Assembly (NCBI RefSeq): GCF_041146795.1
Contig: NC_135170.1
Coordinates: forward strand, 6,784,033 to 6,848,032
Reading direction: 5' to 3'
Source: Maylandia zebra
Taxonomy: Eukaryota > Chordata > Actinopteri > Cichliformes > Cichlidae
Length of the DNA: 64,000 nt
Shown here piece after piece: positions 9,711 to 21,724 of this stretch. Every line of letters begins with the position of its first letter. Position 1 is the first letter of the stretch. The notes under the pieces are model-generated. The model worked only from the letters and a program-made list of their open reading frames with translations. It was not told the DNA's origin and made no database searches. The translations under genes and the position numbers were made by a program.

Positions 9711-12308
9711 CCCCACATTGGACAATCGGACCATCTCTCCCTGTTCCTCACACCTAGGTATTCACCACTCATCCAACGTGTGAAACCTGCTGTGAGGACA
9801 ATTAAAGTGTGGCCAGAGGGGACAGACGCAGTGCTCCAGGACAGATTTAAAAACACAGACTGGAATATGTTCACCCACACAGACCTGGACCAGTACGCCT
9901 CATCTGTACTGGATTACATCTCCGAAACCACAGACAGTGTCATCACCCAGAAACGGATCACCATGTACCCCAACCAGAAGCCTTGGATGAACCGGGATGT
10001 TCGTCTCCTCCTGAAGGCCCGCAACACCGCCTTTAGGTCAGGAGATGCACACGCCTACAGCACAGCCAGGGCTAATCTAAAGAAGGGCATCAAAAAAGCC
10101 AAACACCATTACAAAAAGAAGGTAGAAGAACACTTCTCCAACTCCAACCCCCGACGCATGTGGCAAGGACTCCAGACCATTACAGACTACAGGACCACCA
10201 AACCCTCCCCCGCATCCTCTGATGTCTCCTTCCTCAACGAGCTCAACAACTTTTATGCTCGTTTTGAGCGAGGGAACCCCACAACCACAACCAAAGCAGA
10301 CATGACGCCAGACCACCAACCTCTGACTCTCTCCCCCACCGATGTAGGAGCGGTGCTGAGCAGGATCAATGTCCACAAGGCTGCAGGCCCTGATGGCATC
10401 CCCGGGCGTGTTCTCAGAGCGTGTTCTGGGGAGCTTGCAGGAGTGCTCACAGACATATTCAATCTGTCCTTGGCCCACGCTGTGGTACCGGCCTGCTTCA
10501 AATCCACCTCCATCGTCCCGATACCCAAAAACTCCAACCCATCTTGCCTCAATGATTACCGCCCAGTAGCACTCACCCCCATCATCACTAAGTGCTTAGA
10601 GCGACTGGTCCTAGCACACTTCAAATCCTGTCTCCCCCCCACCCTGGACCCCCACCAATTCGCATACTGCCAGAACAGGAGCACAGAGGATGCAGTCTCC
10701 ATCGCACTGCACTCTGTCCTCTCACACCTGGACAACAACAACACCTACGCCAGAATGCTGTTTATAGACTTCAGTTCAGCGTTCAATACAATCCACCCCT
10801 CACAACTCATCAGGAAACTGACAGACCTGGGCATCAGTTCCCTCATCTGCAAATGGTTACTGGACTTCCTGACCAACATGTCCGGCTGGATAACCGCTGC
10901 TCATCTACAATCACGATGAACACCGGTGTACCACAAGGCTGCGTGATGAGCCCTTTCCTCTACTCCCTCTTCACCCACGACTGCAGACCTGCTGATGGTT
11001 CCAACACCATCATTAAGTTTGCAGATGACACCACGGTGATTGGCCTCATCAGTGACAACGATGAGGCCGCCTACAGGGAGGAGGTGGATCGTCTGGCTGA
11101 GTGGTGCGACAGAAACAACCTGCTGCTTAACACCGAGAAGACCAAGGAGCTCACCGTGGACTACAGGAGGAATGCTGACCCACATCCACCCATCCACATT
11201 AAGGGGACGGCTGTGGAGCGTGTGAGCAGCTTCAAGTTCCTGGGAGTCCACATCTCCGAGGATCTCACCTGGACGACCAACTGCTCCAAGCTGGTCAAGA
11301 AGGCTCACCAGTGCCTCTTCTTCTTGAGGACTCTGAGGAAGAACCACCTGTCCTCAGACATCCTGGTGAACTTCTATCGTTGCACCATCGAGAGCATCCT
11401 GACCAACTGTATAACAGTCTGGTACAGGAACTGCTCTGCCTCGGACCGGAAGGCGTTGCAGAGGGTTGTGAAAACTGCCCAGCGCATCGCCGGAGCACCA
11501 CTTCCTGCCATAAAAGACATCTACAGGAAGCGGTGTCTGAAAAGGGCTGGGAAAATCATCAAAGACCCCAGTCACCCATCACATGGACTCTTCACCCTCC
11601 TGCCCTCTGGGAGGCGCTACAGGAGCCTCCGGACTAAGACCACCAGGTACCGGAACAGCTTCTTCCCCACAGCTGTCAGACTCCTGAACTCTGCCTGCTG
11701 ACATCTGACCCACGTTAACACATGGACTGAACATACACACACCCACAATGGACAACTGTACCCTCAAACACACAATAATAACATGGACTGAACCACCACT
11801 CACAACCACTAGCACTTTATATAGCCTCTGTAGAAACTATCTACACCCTCACTTATCTTAACTGCACTACTGTATAGCTCTGTGTAAATAATCATTCTGT
11901 ACATTCGATAATCTTTAATCCTACAACTGTTTACAACTTGCATAGTTCCCATTTCTGTATAACTGTATATCTCAGATTCTGTAAAGTTATTTATTTCATA
12001 TTCTGTATAGTTTTTCATATTTATATCCTGTTCATAGCCTGTACATAGCTTGTACTCACTACAGCCTGTACATACTTATAGTTATAGAATATTCACAACA
12101 TACTTCATACCGTGTACATTATAACATACCATAATAGACCCATTTCTGTAATATACTCACATATCTATATTATTGCTAATATATATATTGTAATATATCT
12201 ATATCACTAAAGCACTTCTGGATGGATGCAAACTGCATTTCGTTGCCCTGTACCTGTGCATGTGCAATGACAATAAAGTTGAATTCTATTCTATTCTATT
12301 CTATTCTA
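9711..12308 (+). mobile_element. 5'-truncated L2-like non-LTR retrotransposon
   Basis: Begins abruptly in the last part of the endonuclease (ACCATCTCTCCCTGTTCCTC) and runs through the RT and a 3' UTR to a tail of ATTCT repeats at about 12280-12308, just after CAATAAAGTTGAA. The RT is in two frames. 9780-10919 carries [32 protein letters not shown] and FIDFSSAFNTIHP. The second frame carries GVPQGCVMSPFLYSLF, the catalytic FADDT near 11020, and the C-terminal region ending at 11701. A small deletion near 10880 shifts the frame, so the copy is dead. Assignment to the L2 clade is from recognition of the RT and tail, not from a search. Confidence 0.85.
9780..11701 (+). pseudogene. L2-like reverse transcriptase, frameshifted
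   Basis: Reverse transcriptase of the L2-like element, which would prime cDNA synthesis at a nicked target. The first frame stops at 10919 after losing register near 10880, between the segment LLDFLTN and the segment VRLDNRCSSTITMNTG. Compared with related fish elements, roughly ten bases seem to be missing there. Downstream the frame is open to the natural stop at 11699-11701. The endonuclease domain is absent except for a few residues. Confidence 0.8.
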
Positions 12309-12650
12309 AACAGGAATCCTTACAAAAAGTAAAAACAAGAACACAAAACTAAAAATACTCGTAACTAAAAAAGAGATCACAACTCAAAACACTTAGTTGA
12401 AGACACAGGAGCACGGCACTAGCATCATATCAGCTACCACAAGCCCCAAACAGATTTAACCTTATTAGATATCTGTAATGTGTATGAGAATGGAACAAAC
12501 AAGAGAAGCCTATTAATCACAGGTCATCACAAACTGACTGGATGGGTTAATGTATAGCGAGCACATTCATTTATGCCTTTTTTCTGCTGGCTCAGCTTAA
12601 AAAAAAATATAGCACATATATTTCATATATGTGTATGCATATATATGTGT

Positions 12651-12694
12651 ATGAGTAATATATGCTGCTATATACAGCAGCATATATTACTCAT
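12651..12694. repeat. Perfect 19-bp stem hairpin
   Basis: ATGAGTAATATATGCTGCT is followed after six bases by its exact reverse complement. It lies in a TATATG-rich stretch. Confidence 0.85.
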
Positions 12695-13699
12695 ATTACA
12701 GTATGAATGCATATTAAAGTATATATTACAGTATGGATTCAAACCTACCCCCAGGAAAAGAAAGTGTATCATTTATCATTTAACATTTATCTGGAGTCTC
12801 AAGCACCACCTCAGCTACAGTTAGCTCCAGCATGTAGCTTTTTCAGACATTAGCTTGGTGATAAAATCTCATCAAAGAGAAAAGAACATGGCATTAAATA
12901 TCCTGAGGTAAATAATTGACTTATTTCTGATTCTGAAACAAAAAAAAAGTATAAGTAAAATTGTATTTGAAATCCTAAGTGAGGTGACAAAATGTGTAGC
13001 TTTGGGCTGTTACATTTTAATGTCTCAGCACTGTTCGAAGATAGATCCTCTCTGATTAATCTACTAATGTTACAGTAGCACTGGTGTAAGCAGCACCAGC
13101 GAGAGTTTTGTCCTGCAGGCTCAATTTTGTACCCAAGCCAGCTCTAGCATCAGTGTGTGCTCTACTACAAACTGCCAAAATGTGACTGATGACTTAAATA
13201 AAAATTAGATGTGCTTAACCTGGAGGAAACACTTCATGACTTGCTCACTCATAATAGTCTAAAAGCAGAAATAATGCTGGTTACATTTTATATTATAGAG
13301 CTCTGGATTTTCTGTCATAATACTTCCTGAAATTTATGATTTTGTAAACACAAGCAGCAAAGCTATTCTCCCTAAACAATTATAATGATAATTTAAAATC
13401 AAATTAGTTTACATTTCATAGCATTTCATGTTTCTGACCCTTACTTAGGCTCATATAAAATTTCCAAATGCTGCTTTGGTTTTGCTTTTGATTCCCATGC
13501 TAAAAGTGGATGGACTCTTATTGTGAGTCATCTTGGCTCAAGATGTGCACCAAATGGCATTACTGTTATGACATGTGGCCAACTGATTCATCATACTTGA
13601 CAAATGTGGAATTATCATGTACTGACACTTTTTCCACAGTAGTAGAAGAAATGTAAACAAACACCTCTGTTGACTACAAAGCTGCATTTCATATGTTGT

Positions 13700-13735
13700 G
13701 TTCAGTATCGGGTTCAGGAGAACCCGATACTGAAC
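13700..13735. repeat. Perfect 16-bp stem hairpin with 4-base loop
   Basis: GTTCAGTATCGGGTTC, loop AGGA, then the exact reverse complement. The GC content of the stem is higher than the surroundings. Confidence 0.9.
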
Positions 13736-13784
13736 TCAGTAGTTTATTCAGTAGTTAGTGTGAAATGCCACTGCGAGAGCACAT

Positions 13785-14555
13785 CACCCCAGTTTCATCC
13801 TCTTCCGCTGGCTTCTAGTTCCTTTCAGATTTTAAGATTATGTTGCTTGTTTTTAGGCTTTAAATGAACTCGCCCCTCCTTATTTATCTGTGCTTTTAAG
13901 TATCCACAACTCATCAAGGACACTGAGGTCTGCTAATCGGATGATTCTGAATGTTCTCTGGACAAAAGATATATGGAACTGGTCTTTTTCCAGTTTTAGG
14001 ACCTGACCTGTGGAAACGCCTGCTGAACCCTTTCACGCATAGTGATCACTACAGTGGACAGCTATTCAAAGGCTGTTTTCTTGTGTTTGTGTCAGTGTTG
14101 ATGGTATTACTTGCACATAAACCACTACATTGGACACTGATGTGTCACTCCATACCCTGTCACCCACTCCAAAGGTGATGTCGTCCACATAAGTGGACAT
14201 GTACTATTTGAAAAATACATGTTTAAAAAATGAAGTTCAAAAATAATTTTTTCATGCTTGATTGAGGCTGATTGAGGTTGTCATAATTCATGCTGAAAGG
14301 GCTAATCACATCTTTATAATAATTAACAGACCTTCATCCGGCCTCAAATCTCACCTGCTTTCCCCGACTTTTAATATGTGCACAGACATGTAAGTCTCAG
14401 CCTGCTTTATTGTATTTTATATTATTTTATTTTAGTGTATTTTATTGTTTTTATTGTCCTTTATCATTGTTTTATTTCTAGCTGAACCTATAAAGCACTT
14501 CGGTCAGCTATAGTAGGTTTAATTGTGCAATACAAATAAAGTTTTAGAAATTGAA
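13785..14555 (+). mobile_element. LINE 3' fragment (RT C-terminus plus 3' UTR)
   Basis: The translated sequence between about 13800 and 13960 matches, with frame slips, the C-terminal tail of fish LINE reverse transcriptases: a KILLLVFKALN-like helix, then LAPPYLS and SSRTLRSANRM. The 3' UTR ends near 14555 with AAAGCACTTCGGTCAGC and AATACAAATAAAG, a common fish retroposon tail. Sequence at 13990-14320 is less familiar and may be an insertion. Confidence 0.6.
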
Positions 14556-14757
14556 GCCTCTCCTAAAAAAGCAGAAAAACCAAAACTTTTTAGTATTAGC
14601 ACATGCTAGCAAAAACTTACTATTCTTACTATACTATTTTTATTAGCATGTTCAGGTAGCTTTAATATAAATGATTTATTCATGCTTTACTGTGCAGCAG
14701 TGATGTGACGCATCTATTAGGAGAGTTTCTTTTTCCTCTTTTGCAAAGAGCATTCTA

Positions 14758-16306
14758 CAGGGAGTGCAGAATTATTAGGCAAGTTGTATTTTATTATTGA
14801 ACAACAACCATGTTCTCAATGAACCCAAAAAACTCATTAATATCAAAGCTGAATGTTTTTGGAAGTAGTTCTTAGTTTGTTTTTAGTTTTAGCTATTTTA
14901 GGGGGATATCTGTGTGTGCAGGTGACTATTACTGTGCATAATTATTAGGCAACTTAACAAAAAACAAATATATACCCATTTCAATTATTTATTTTTACCA
15001 GTGAAACCAATATAACATCTCCACATTCACAAATATACATTTCTGACATTCAAAAACAAAACAAAAACAAATCAGCGACCAATATAGCCACCTTTCTTTG
15101 CAAGGACACTCAAAAGCCTGCCATCCATGGATTCTGTCAGTGTTTTGATCTGTTCACCATCAACATTGCGTGCAGCAGCAACCACAGCCTCCCAGACACT
15201 GTTCAGAGAGGTGTACTGTTTTCCCTCCTTGTAAATCTCACATTTGATGATGGACCACAGGTTCTCAATGGGGTTCAGATCAGGTGAACAAGGAGGCCAT
15301 GTCATTAGTTTTTCTTCTTTTATACCCTTTCTTGCCAGCCACGCTGTGGAGTACTTGGACGCGTGTGATGGAGCATTGTCCTGCATGAAAACCATGTTTT
15401 TCTTGAAGGATGCAGACTTCTTCCTGTACCACTGCTTGAAGAAGGTGTCTTCCAGAAACTGGCAGTAGGACTGGGAGTTGAGCTTGACTCCATCCTCAAC
15501 CCAAAAAGGCCCCACAAGCTCATCTTTGATGATACCAGCCCAAACCAGTACTCCACCTCCACCTTGCTGGCGTCTGAGTGGGACTGGAGCTCTCTGCCCT
15601 TTACCAATCCAGCCACGGGCCCATCCATCTGGCCCATCAAGACTCACTCTCATTTCATCAGTCCATAAAACCTTAGAAAAACCAGTCTTGAGATATTTCT
15701 TGGCCCAGTCTTGACGTTTCAGCTTGTGTGTCTTGTTCAGTGGTGGTCGTCTTTCAGCCTTTCTTACCTTGGCCATGTCTCTGAGTATTGCACACCTTGT
15801 GCTTTTGGGCACTCCAGTGATGTTGCAGCTCTGAAATATGGCCAAACTGGTGGCAAGTGGCATCTTAGCAGCTGCACGCTTGACTTTTCTCAGTTCATGG
15901 GCAGTTATTTTGCACCTTGGTTTTTCCACACGCTTCTTGCGACCCTGTTGACTATTTTGAATGAAACGCTCGATTGTTCGATGATCACGCTTCAGAAGCT
16001 TTGCAATTTTGAGACTGCTGCATCCCTCTGCAAGATATCTCACTATTTTTGACTTTTCTGAGCCTGTCAAGTCCTTCTTTTGACCCATTTTGCCAAAGGA
16101 AAGGACGTTGCCTAATAATTATGCACACCTGATATAGGGTGTTGATGTCATTAGACCACACCCCTTCTCATTACAGAGATGCACATCACCTAATATGCTT
16201 AATTGGTAGTAGGCTTTCGAGCCTATACAGCTTGGAGTAAGACAACATGCACGAAGAGGATGATGTGGACAAAATACTCATTTGCCCAATAATTCTGCAC
16301 TCCCTG
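14758..16306 (-). mobile_element. Complete Tc1-type DNA transposon with intact transposase
   Basis: 1549 bp, bounded by TA duplications (14756-14757 and 16307-16308). The terminal inverted repeats CAGGGAGTGCAGAATTATT / AATAATTCTGCACTCCCTG match exactly. A second, internal pair of perfect 20-bp inverted repeats (14934-14953 and 16107-16126, GTGCATAATTATTAGGCAAC) repeats the ATTATTAGGCAA motif of the ends, giving a long two-part terminal structure. It carries one uninterrupted transposase on the minus strand. The element looks young. Confidence 0.95.
15072..16088 (-). CDS. Tc1-family transposase (DD37E), intact
   Basis: A 338-residue cut-and-paste transposase, full length for Tc1. Residues 1-105 form the paired helix-turn-helix DNA-binding region (first HTH around EKSKIVRYLAEGCSSLKIAK). 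A basic GRKKRVEKPR stretch at 49-58 is the likely GRPR-like hook and nuclear signal. The catalytic triad is D144 (LWTDEM), D237 (MQDNAPSH) and E275 (LNPIENLW). The last two are separated by 37 residues, so this is a DD37E type rather than the usual DD34E. A glycine-rich box (RRQQGGGGV, residues 172-180) precedes the second Asp. All catalytic residues are present and there is no stop or frameshift, so activity is possible though unproven. Confidence 0.95.
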   Translation of the reverse strand: MGQKKDLTGSEKSKIVRYLAEGCSSLKIAKLLKRDHRTIERFIQNSQQGRKKRVEKPRCKITAHELRKVKRAAAKMPLATSLAIFQSCNITGVPKSTRCAILRDMAKVRKAERRPPLNKTHKLKRQDWAKKYLKTGFSKVLWTDEMRVSLDGPDGWARGWIGKGQRAPVPLRRQQGGGGVLVWAGIIKDELVGPFWVEDGVKLNSQSYCQFLEDTFFKQWYRKKSASFKKNMVFMQDNAPSHASKYSTAWLARKGIKEEKLMTWPPCSPDLNPIENLWSIIKCEIYKEGKQYTSLNSVWEAVVAAARNVDGEQIKTLTESMDGRLLSVLAKKGGYIGR

Positions 16307-16309
16307 TAG

Positions 16310-19300
16310 TTCTGAACACAAATTTGCATATCCCCATAAAATGGCTGTGAAACAGTCATCAAATGTAAACTATGACTTCAATTGATACAAAACTATTTAT
16401 TTGAAATACCACAATACAGCAGTGTAGAGTAGGTGAGCCTGACTCTGTTAAGAGAAAAACAAGGTTGTAACTCTCTCGCCCCCACATGATATGTGGCAGT
16501 GGGTAAGTGCTGTGGAATGTTCTTTGTCTCTGTGTTTCTCACTCTGTGTATAAGACAGCGACTGCCGCGCCCATCGTCAGAGACAACAGCTCGGGGCGCC
16601 TGACCAAACTGTTCTCTCTGTTAAACTCAGTTAAATGCCTGCTCATCAGGTGTTTAATATATGTTAAAAAAAACCTTCCATGACATATATTGTCCTGCCT
16701 CCCTGATGCACAAAGTTACACTTTACTAGATTAATATGTCTGACTGAGGATAACATACAGAGGGTGCAAGAAATGCTCAGCAATGAAATGTGATGCCCTT
16801 TAGCATCGCGTTTCAATGCACTCTGCATGTTTTTGACATATTACAACATAAATGTTTAATGTTTGAGGAAACGTGTTTTTTCTCTTTAACTATATGTAAT
16901 CAAATTAAATTTAACACCTAAATCTGACCAAGTGAGTTTTGTGATTACATCAACGAGTAAAACTGAAATATACAAATCATAAAAAAGGGAAACAAATTAG
17001 TGAGTTTAAAAAAAAGCTTATCAGCGTGCAAAATACAAAGGTCTCTTGGCTGATATTATAATTACAGTGACTTACATCACTGCCTTGCCTCAAGCCTCCT
17101 ACAGCAGACCTGGCAGCTTAAGTGGGGTGTTATATCCAAGAGTGCAATATTGCTATGCCTGCCTCCAAGGGACACCTCATAAGGGGGAATGGGAGTTTTT
17201 CATGCACTAGGATGAGGATGTGAAATGCTTGTGTTTTCTGCTAAATAAAGATGAATAATAGTCATTATTGTTAGTAACACACAATTGGTTCATAATGGCA
17301 ACTAAGTGAAATGATGAATTTAATTTCAGCAGACGGATGAAGGGAGGCTGAAGTTATTTATTATACAATATGAAGTGAACCTGGTCATTGAGAAAGACCC
17401 ACACTAACTGCTGGTGTTGCTGGCACTCTAATTGTGCTTAGCTAAGTTGAAGTTGAAGGCAAGCATCTTCTCCTATACCTGATCATTGGGCCACAGTTAT
17501 AACTGTACATCTGTGGCTCTGGTGGGGTTTAATCTTTGACTTTAGTGCCACGTATGAAAATGATTGAATGTAAACACTTTAAAAGTACTATTCTTCTCAT
17601 CAGGGAACCATGTAGTATTTTTTTTATTTAATGAGTTAAGATTCACAAAGGGTCTCCTAGACAGAACATGCAACAACAAGTCTATTCCATTACCAATTCT
17701 TCTTGGTTCCAGTTGTGACAGTAAAAGGGATCAGCATACTTATTTAAGGATAGGACCAATGCCCAATTTCATCTCACTATCTCTGTCCCAGCACAGAAAT
17801 ATCCCTTTTTCTTTCTTCTACTAACTCTGTTTTACTCCACCACCATCAAAAATATTGAACTGCACTGCTGTCATTGTCTGTAAAATGTTGTTATTGCCAT
17901 TTTTCTGCCTCTTCTCTCATAGAGGGTAGCAGGTGTGTGTGCAGGAAATAGGGGGATCAATGGCTCAAATGAGCTTTATTGATTGAAGGAAAGGATACCA
18001 AAAGCCCTGAGGCTTTTTGACCACTTCTTTAACCTTCTCTCATTTCTTGTTTGGTTTCTTTTTCTTTTCAGTGTTTTTTTAATCCATGTGCCTTTCTTAA
18101 CCTATTTTCCCCTTTCTATTTTTGTATGTACAGATATGTCTGACAACATCCCCCCTCACAACCTGTAAGGACCCTTGGGACTTTTCAATCCAGCACTAAG
18201 TGGGAGGAGTTACATGAGATCGTCCATCAAGCCGTTTCTGGCACATCATAAAACATACGAGAGTACCCTGCATTATACAGGGGTGAAACCCAATACCCAT
18301 GACAAAAACATTTGCAAATCAAATCAAATAAATAATTATTTCTGGAGGTTTTATTGCAGCACTTTCTTTGCAATGAATTAGGGGCTAGGAATATTTGTTC
18401 CTAGTGAGCAGAGGGTGACCAGCTAGGCCTGTAATACTGAGGCTGAAGGGACTAAATGCTCAAAAAGAACACAAAGTTAATAAATCTCATGCAACTACAA
18501 AAGAAGCAAAAATAATAATTATTTATTAGATTGATCTCAAAATACCTTTGCATTTCCTTTTTTGCTAATTCACCCAGTGTGAGGTATATCTCGGATGAAG
18601 CAGTCTCGATTAGCACAAGTCATAGCCACCTGCTGGAATCAACCATGAAAGTGAGCTTCGACATGCGTCCCCAGTGGCTGGGACACATATCCATGGCAAC
18701 ATGTTGGACTTAGACCAGAGAAATAAAATGGAATTGCCACATTGTGGTCCTACCACGCACTGGGGAGGAAAATTGGTGGGTGTTTTAACAACTGGAAAGC
18801 AAACAAAACTCTGTTAGTGTGCCAAACACTGTCTGCTGCATTAATAAAGGTGAAATAATCTTTTATTACAACCAGCATGAATATTAATCAGATATCTGCA
18901 TTCATTCTCAAAAAAGCACTATGTAGCTTGTCTAAAATCATTTATTAGACTGGATTTAAATAAATCCTAGGAAATTGGAATTTATTTAAAGATGTGAATT
19001 CTTAGGCCTTCGAAATGTAACTACTGGCCAAAAAAAGAAAAATACATGTATGCAGGCCCCTATCTAGAGATTTCAACAAGCACAAGTTTGAAACAACTAT
19101 TTGAATAAATCACAAATAACCTCTTTAAGTTTAACATCTAATGAAAACCTTGACTGAGTGGAATGAATGTGCATTGTATTAAAAAGCAGTTAATGCTTTC
19201 TTTTGGTTTTATTATATATACTTTATAGTTCATTTAATCATGACAATGTGTTGCTTATTGTTCAGACGCTGATATTAAAAGCTGGTATGAGATAGTGATC

Positions 19301-19640
19301 ATATCATGTTTTTAATGAACAGCAACAGATGATGAAGTTAGCAGTGGAATGAAATACATTTACTGCATGGTGAGAAGAAAAACACAACGGCCATAATAAG
19401 ATTGCTATGAAACTTGAGCTCATTACTCTCCACGATCATATTATCTTTAGTTATATTAAATAAAGAGGTAGAAATGTTTCCAACACAGCATTAAGATTTA
19501 TAATTTGAATACACTCTAATGGCCGTGAAACAGGCCATTTGAGGAGAATGAAGCAGTGTGAGGCACAGATACACATCAGACAATCACAGTCACTTAAAAT
19601 TACACAAGCAGCTAAGGCCCACATGTGCTGGCCCCAAACC
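16310..19640. other. Intergenic, no gene recognised
   Basis: AT-rich, with no supported exon. A GC-richer patch at 16490-16640 (GACAGCGACTGCCGCGCC) stands out and could be an LTR or promoter relic, but I found no matching ends. Confidence 0.35.
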
Positions 19641-19644
19641 TGTT

Positions 19645-19745
19645 TTTGACTTTTAGTGCTTTTGTAGGATCTTTGCTGTACAATCGAAAGTGCTTTGAGG
19701 CGGCTGTTGTTGTGATTTGGAATATAAATAAAACTGAACTGAGCT
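19645..19745 (+). repeat. Retroposon 3' tail
   Basis: AAGTGCTTTGAGGCGGCTGT, then TTGTGATTTGG and AATATAAATAAAACTGAACTGAG. This is the characteristic 3' end of an abundant fish retroposon, truncated at its 5' side. Confidence 0.6.
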
Positions 19746-19787
19746 GAAAATTCATAAACCTACTGTCATCATTTAATAAATAATAAT

Positions 19788-20056
19788 GGATTGCATTTAT
19801 ATAGCGCTTTTTGGGGCCCTCAAAGCACTTTACAATTCCACTATTCATTCACACACTGGTGGAGGCAGCTCCAGTTGTAGCCACAGATGCCCTGGGGCAG
19901 ACTGACAGAAGTGAGGCTGCCATATCGCGCCACCGGCCCCTCTGGCCAACACCAGTAGGCGGCAGGGTAAAGTGTCTTGCCCAAGGACACAACGACCGAG
20001 ACAGAAAGAGCTGGGGATCGAACTGGCTTCCCAACCCCCTGAGCCACGGTCGCCCC
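19788..20056 (-). mobile_element. tRNA-derived SINE
   Basis: On the minus strand it opens with GGGGCGACCGTGGCTCAGGG (Pol III A-box-like TGGCTCAGGGGG), followed by the B box AGTTCGATCCC (plus-strand 20014-20024). It ends in a LINE-like tail, AAAGTGCTTTGAGGGCCCC then AAGCGCTATATAAATGCAAT. These are the head and tail of a fish SINE of about 270 bp, nearly complete and well preserved. Confidence 0.85.
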
Positions 20057-20059
20057 GAA

Positions 20060-20944
20060 GAGGTGCAACATCAATTTTACAGATGAAAGATTGTTGTCTT
20101 TGCAGCTAGGCTCATTGTATATTTTAGGAGAACACAACATGCAAAGGTTTCACTGAAGAGTATTTAAATAAATCATACATACTGCAAATTGCACCTATTA
20201 TCAGAAGCACATGCAGAGCTTGCTATTTTCAGATCTGTTACATATAACACATTGAAATATCTGTCAAAATGTAAAAGTTTACAGGGCGCATGTGAAGCAA
20301 TCAGATTAATGCCTGAATCTAACAATTATTTGTTATTTATTGACTGTCATGAATACCTGCAGCCTCACATGTAATGTTGCTGAAAAAGTCATCAAGTGGG
20401 TTCATTTTTCACCTGCTAATCTGCACTGATCTTGGTAGCATGTTGGCCATTATCTAAACTCAACTAGCTGCTTCTGTGTTTACTGTACTGCTCTATTAGC
20501 ACATTACACTCAGAACTTCCCATCACTTCTATCAGTGTGTTTTTGGGAATACAGCCTCATACTTGTTTGCCCCACTTAAATCAGTAAATCTGTCCCTAAT
20601 CGAGAAACACACACACACAAGCTCACCACAGCAGTTGCGTTAGACTGATGTGTTGTTCCTGGTGCTGATACAGCTGCTTATCAGTAAAGTCTGCCTGTCA
20701 TCGTCTCGACAGAGCAGAGATACAGGCTTAAAGAAACACTGAAAGGCTCCTGAATATCAATCAGACTCGCTTTAAATGCAATTCTGTATCTGTGTGGGTC
20801 TCTTTGTGTGTGTCTGTATGTGTCTATCTGTGTGTGTGTGCTTCACAACAATCCTAAAACATCTGTATTTGTAGCACCTATTGGCTCGAAACAGCAGAAA
20901 AGGCTGTAAAAAATTTTTAAAAGTATTTCGAAATTTCATTTTCA

Positions 20945-21015
<71 letters not shown>

Positions 21016-21640
21016 GGGGGGCTGAGTTATGTGCATCAACTTGGACAGCACTGTGTTTTATCAGCGCTGTTTAAATGTTTCCTGCCACTCATCTTCCTCG
21101 TTTGTAGCGATTCTAACCTTTAGAAGACTGCTATTGATACGATCAGACAGAGATACACTGACACAGACAGACTCACATGCTCTTTGTTCAGCTTGTTGTT
21201 TCCTTATGAATCGATTTTATATACTTCCATTAACTTCCATTATATGGTTATCCCACATGATTAGCAGGGCATCTTACAGTCATGGTATCAAATAAGTAGA
21301 TCCCTGTAAAATTACTAATAAAGCCTCTTGAATAGAAGTGTGTGAAGCTGTATTGCCAAGTTTTACAACTGATGAAGTATGTAATCAAAGCTCCAAATGA
21401 TGTGAAATACAAAATTTTATTGGACCAAAAAAATGTGTTTTTTAAATCGAAAGGCTGCCAGCACCCGAAGGGTCAAAAGAAGTTAACAAACCTAAATCTG
21501 ATCAATTTCAACAGGTAATTCTGTCATTGAAGTGCATGTATCTAATTTCAGAATGACTGTGTGAATATATTATTTGTCGGAAAGATCTCCAAAAAGAACG
21601 TTAGAGCAAGACAACAGTTTGCCAATGAAAATACAAGGAA
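20060..21640. other. Intergenic, no gene recognised
   Basis: Includes the (TG)n tract at 20950-21014. No supported exon was seen. Confidence 0.4.
20950..21014. repeat. (TG)n microsatellite
   Basis: About 32 uninterrupted TG units, followed by a short G run. Confidence 0.95.
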
Positions 21641-21644
21641 AGAG

Positions 21645-21720
21645 CTTCTGGAGCTTCACACGGTGCAATTCCTCATATGTGTACATGTACTTGGTCAATA
21701 AAACTGATTCTGATTCTGAA
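21645..21720 (+). repeat. LINE 3' end
   Basis: TTCACACGGTGCAATTCCTC, GTGTACATGTACTTGGTCAA, then TAAAACTGATTCTGATTCTG. This is a recognisable retroposon tail with the (GATTCT)n-type terminal repeat of a fish LINE, strongly 5'-truncated. Confidence 0.6.
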
Positions 21721-21724
21721 GACC

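Larger units (their letters stand above)
12309..13780. other. Intergenic, AT-rich, no gene recognised
   Basis: Holds two hairpins (12651-12694 and 13700-13735, listed separately). The reading frames are short and unlike any family I know. Confidence 0.4.

Noticed and set aside
20881-21123. Frame containing a Cys-Val repeat
   Set aside because: Produced by the (TG)n microsatellite.
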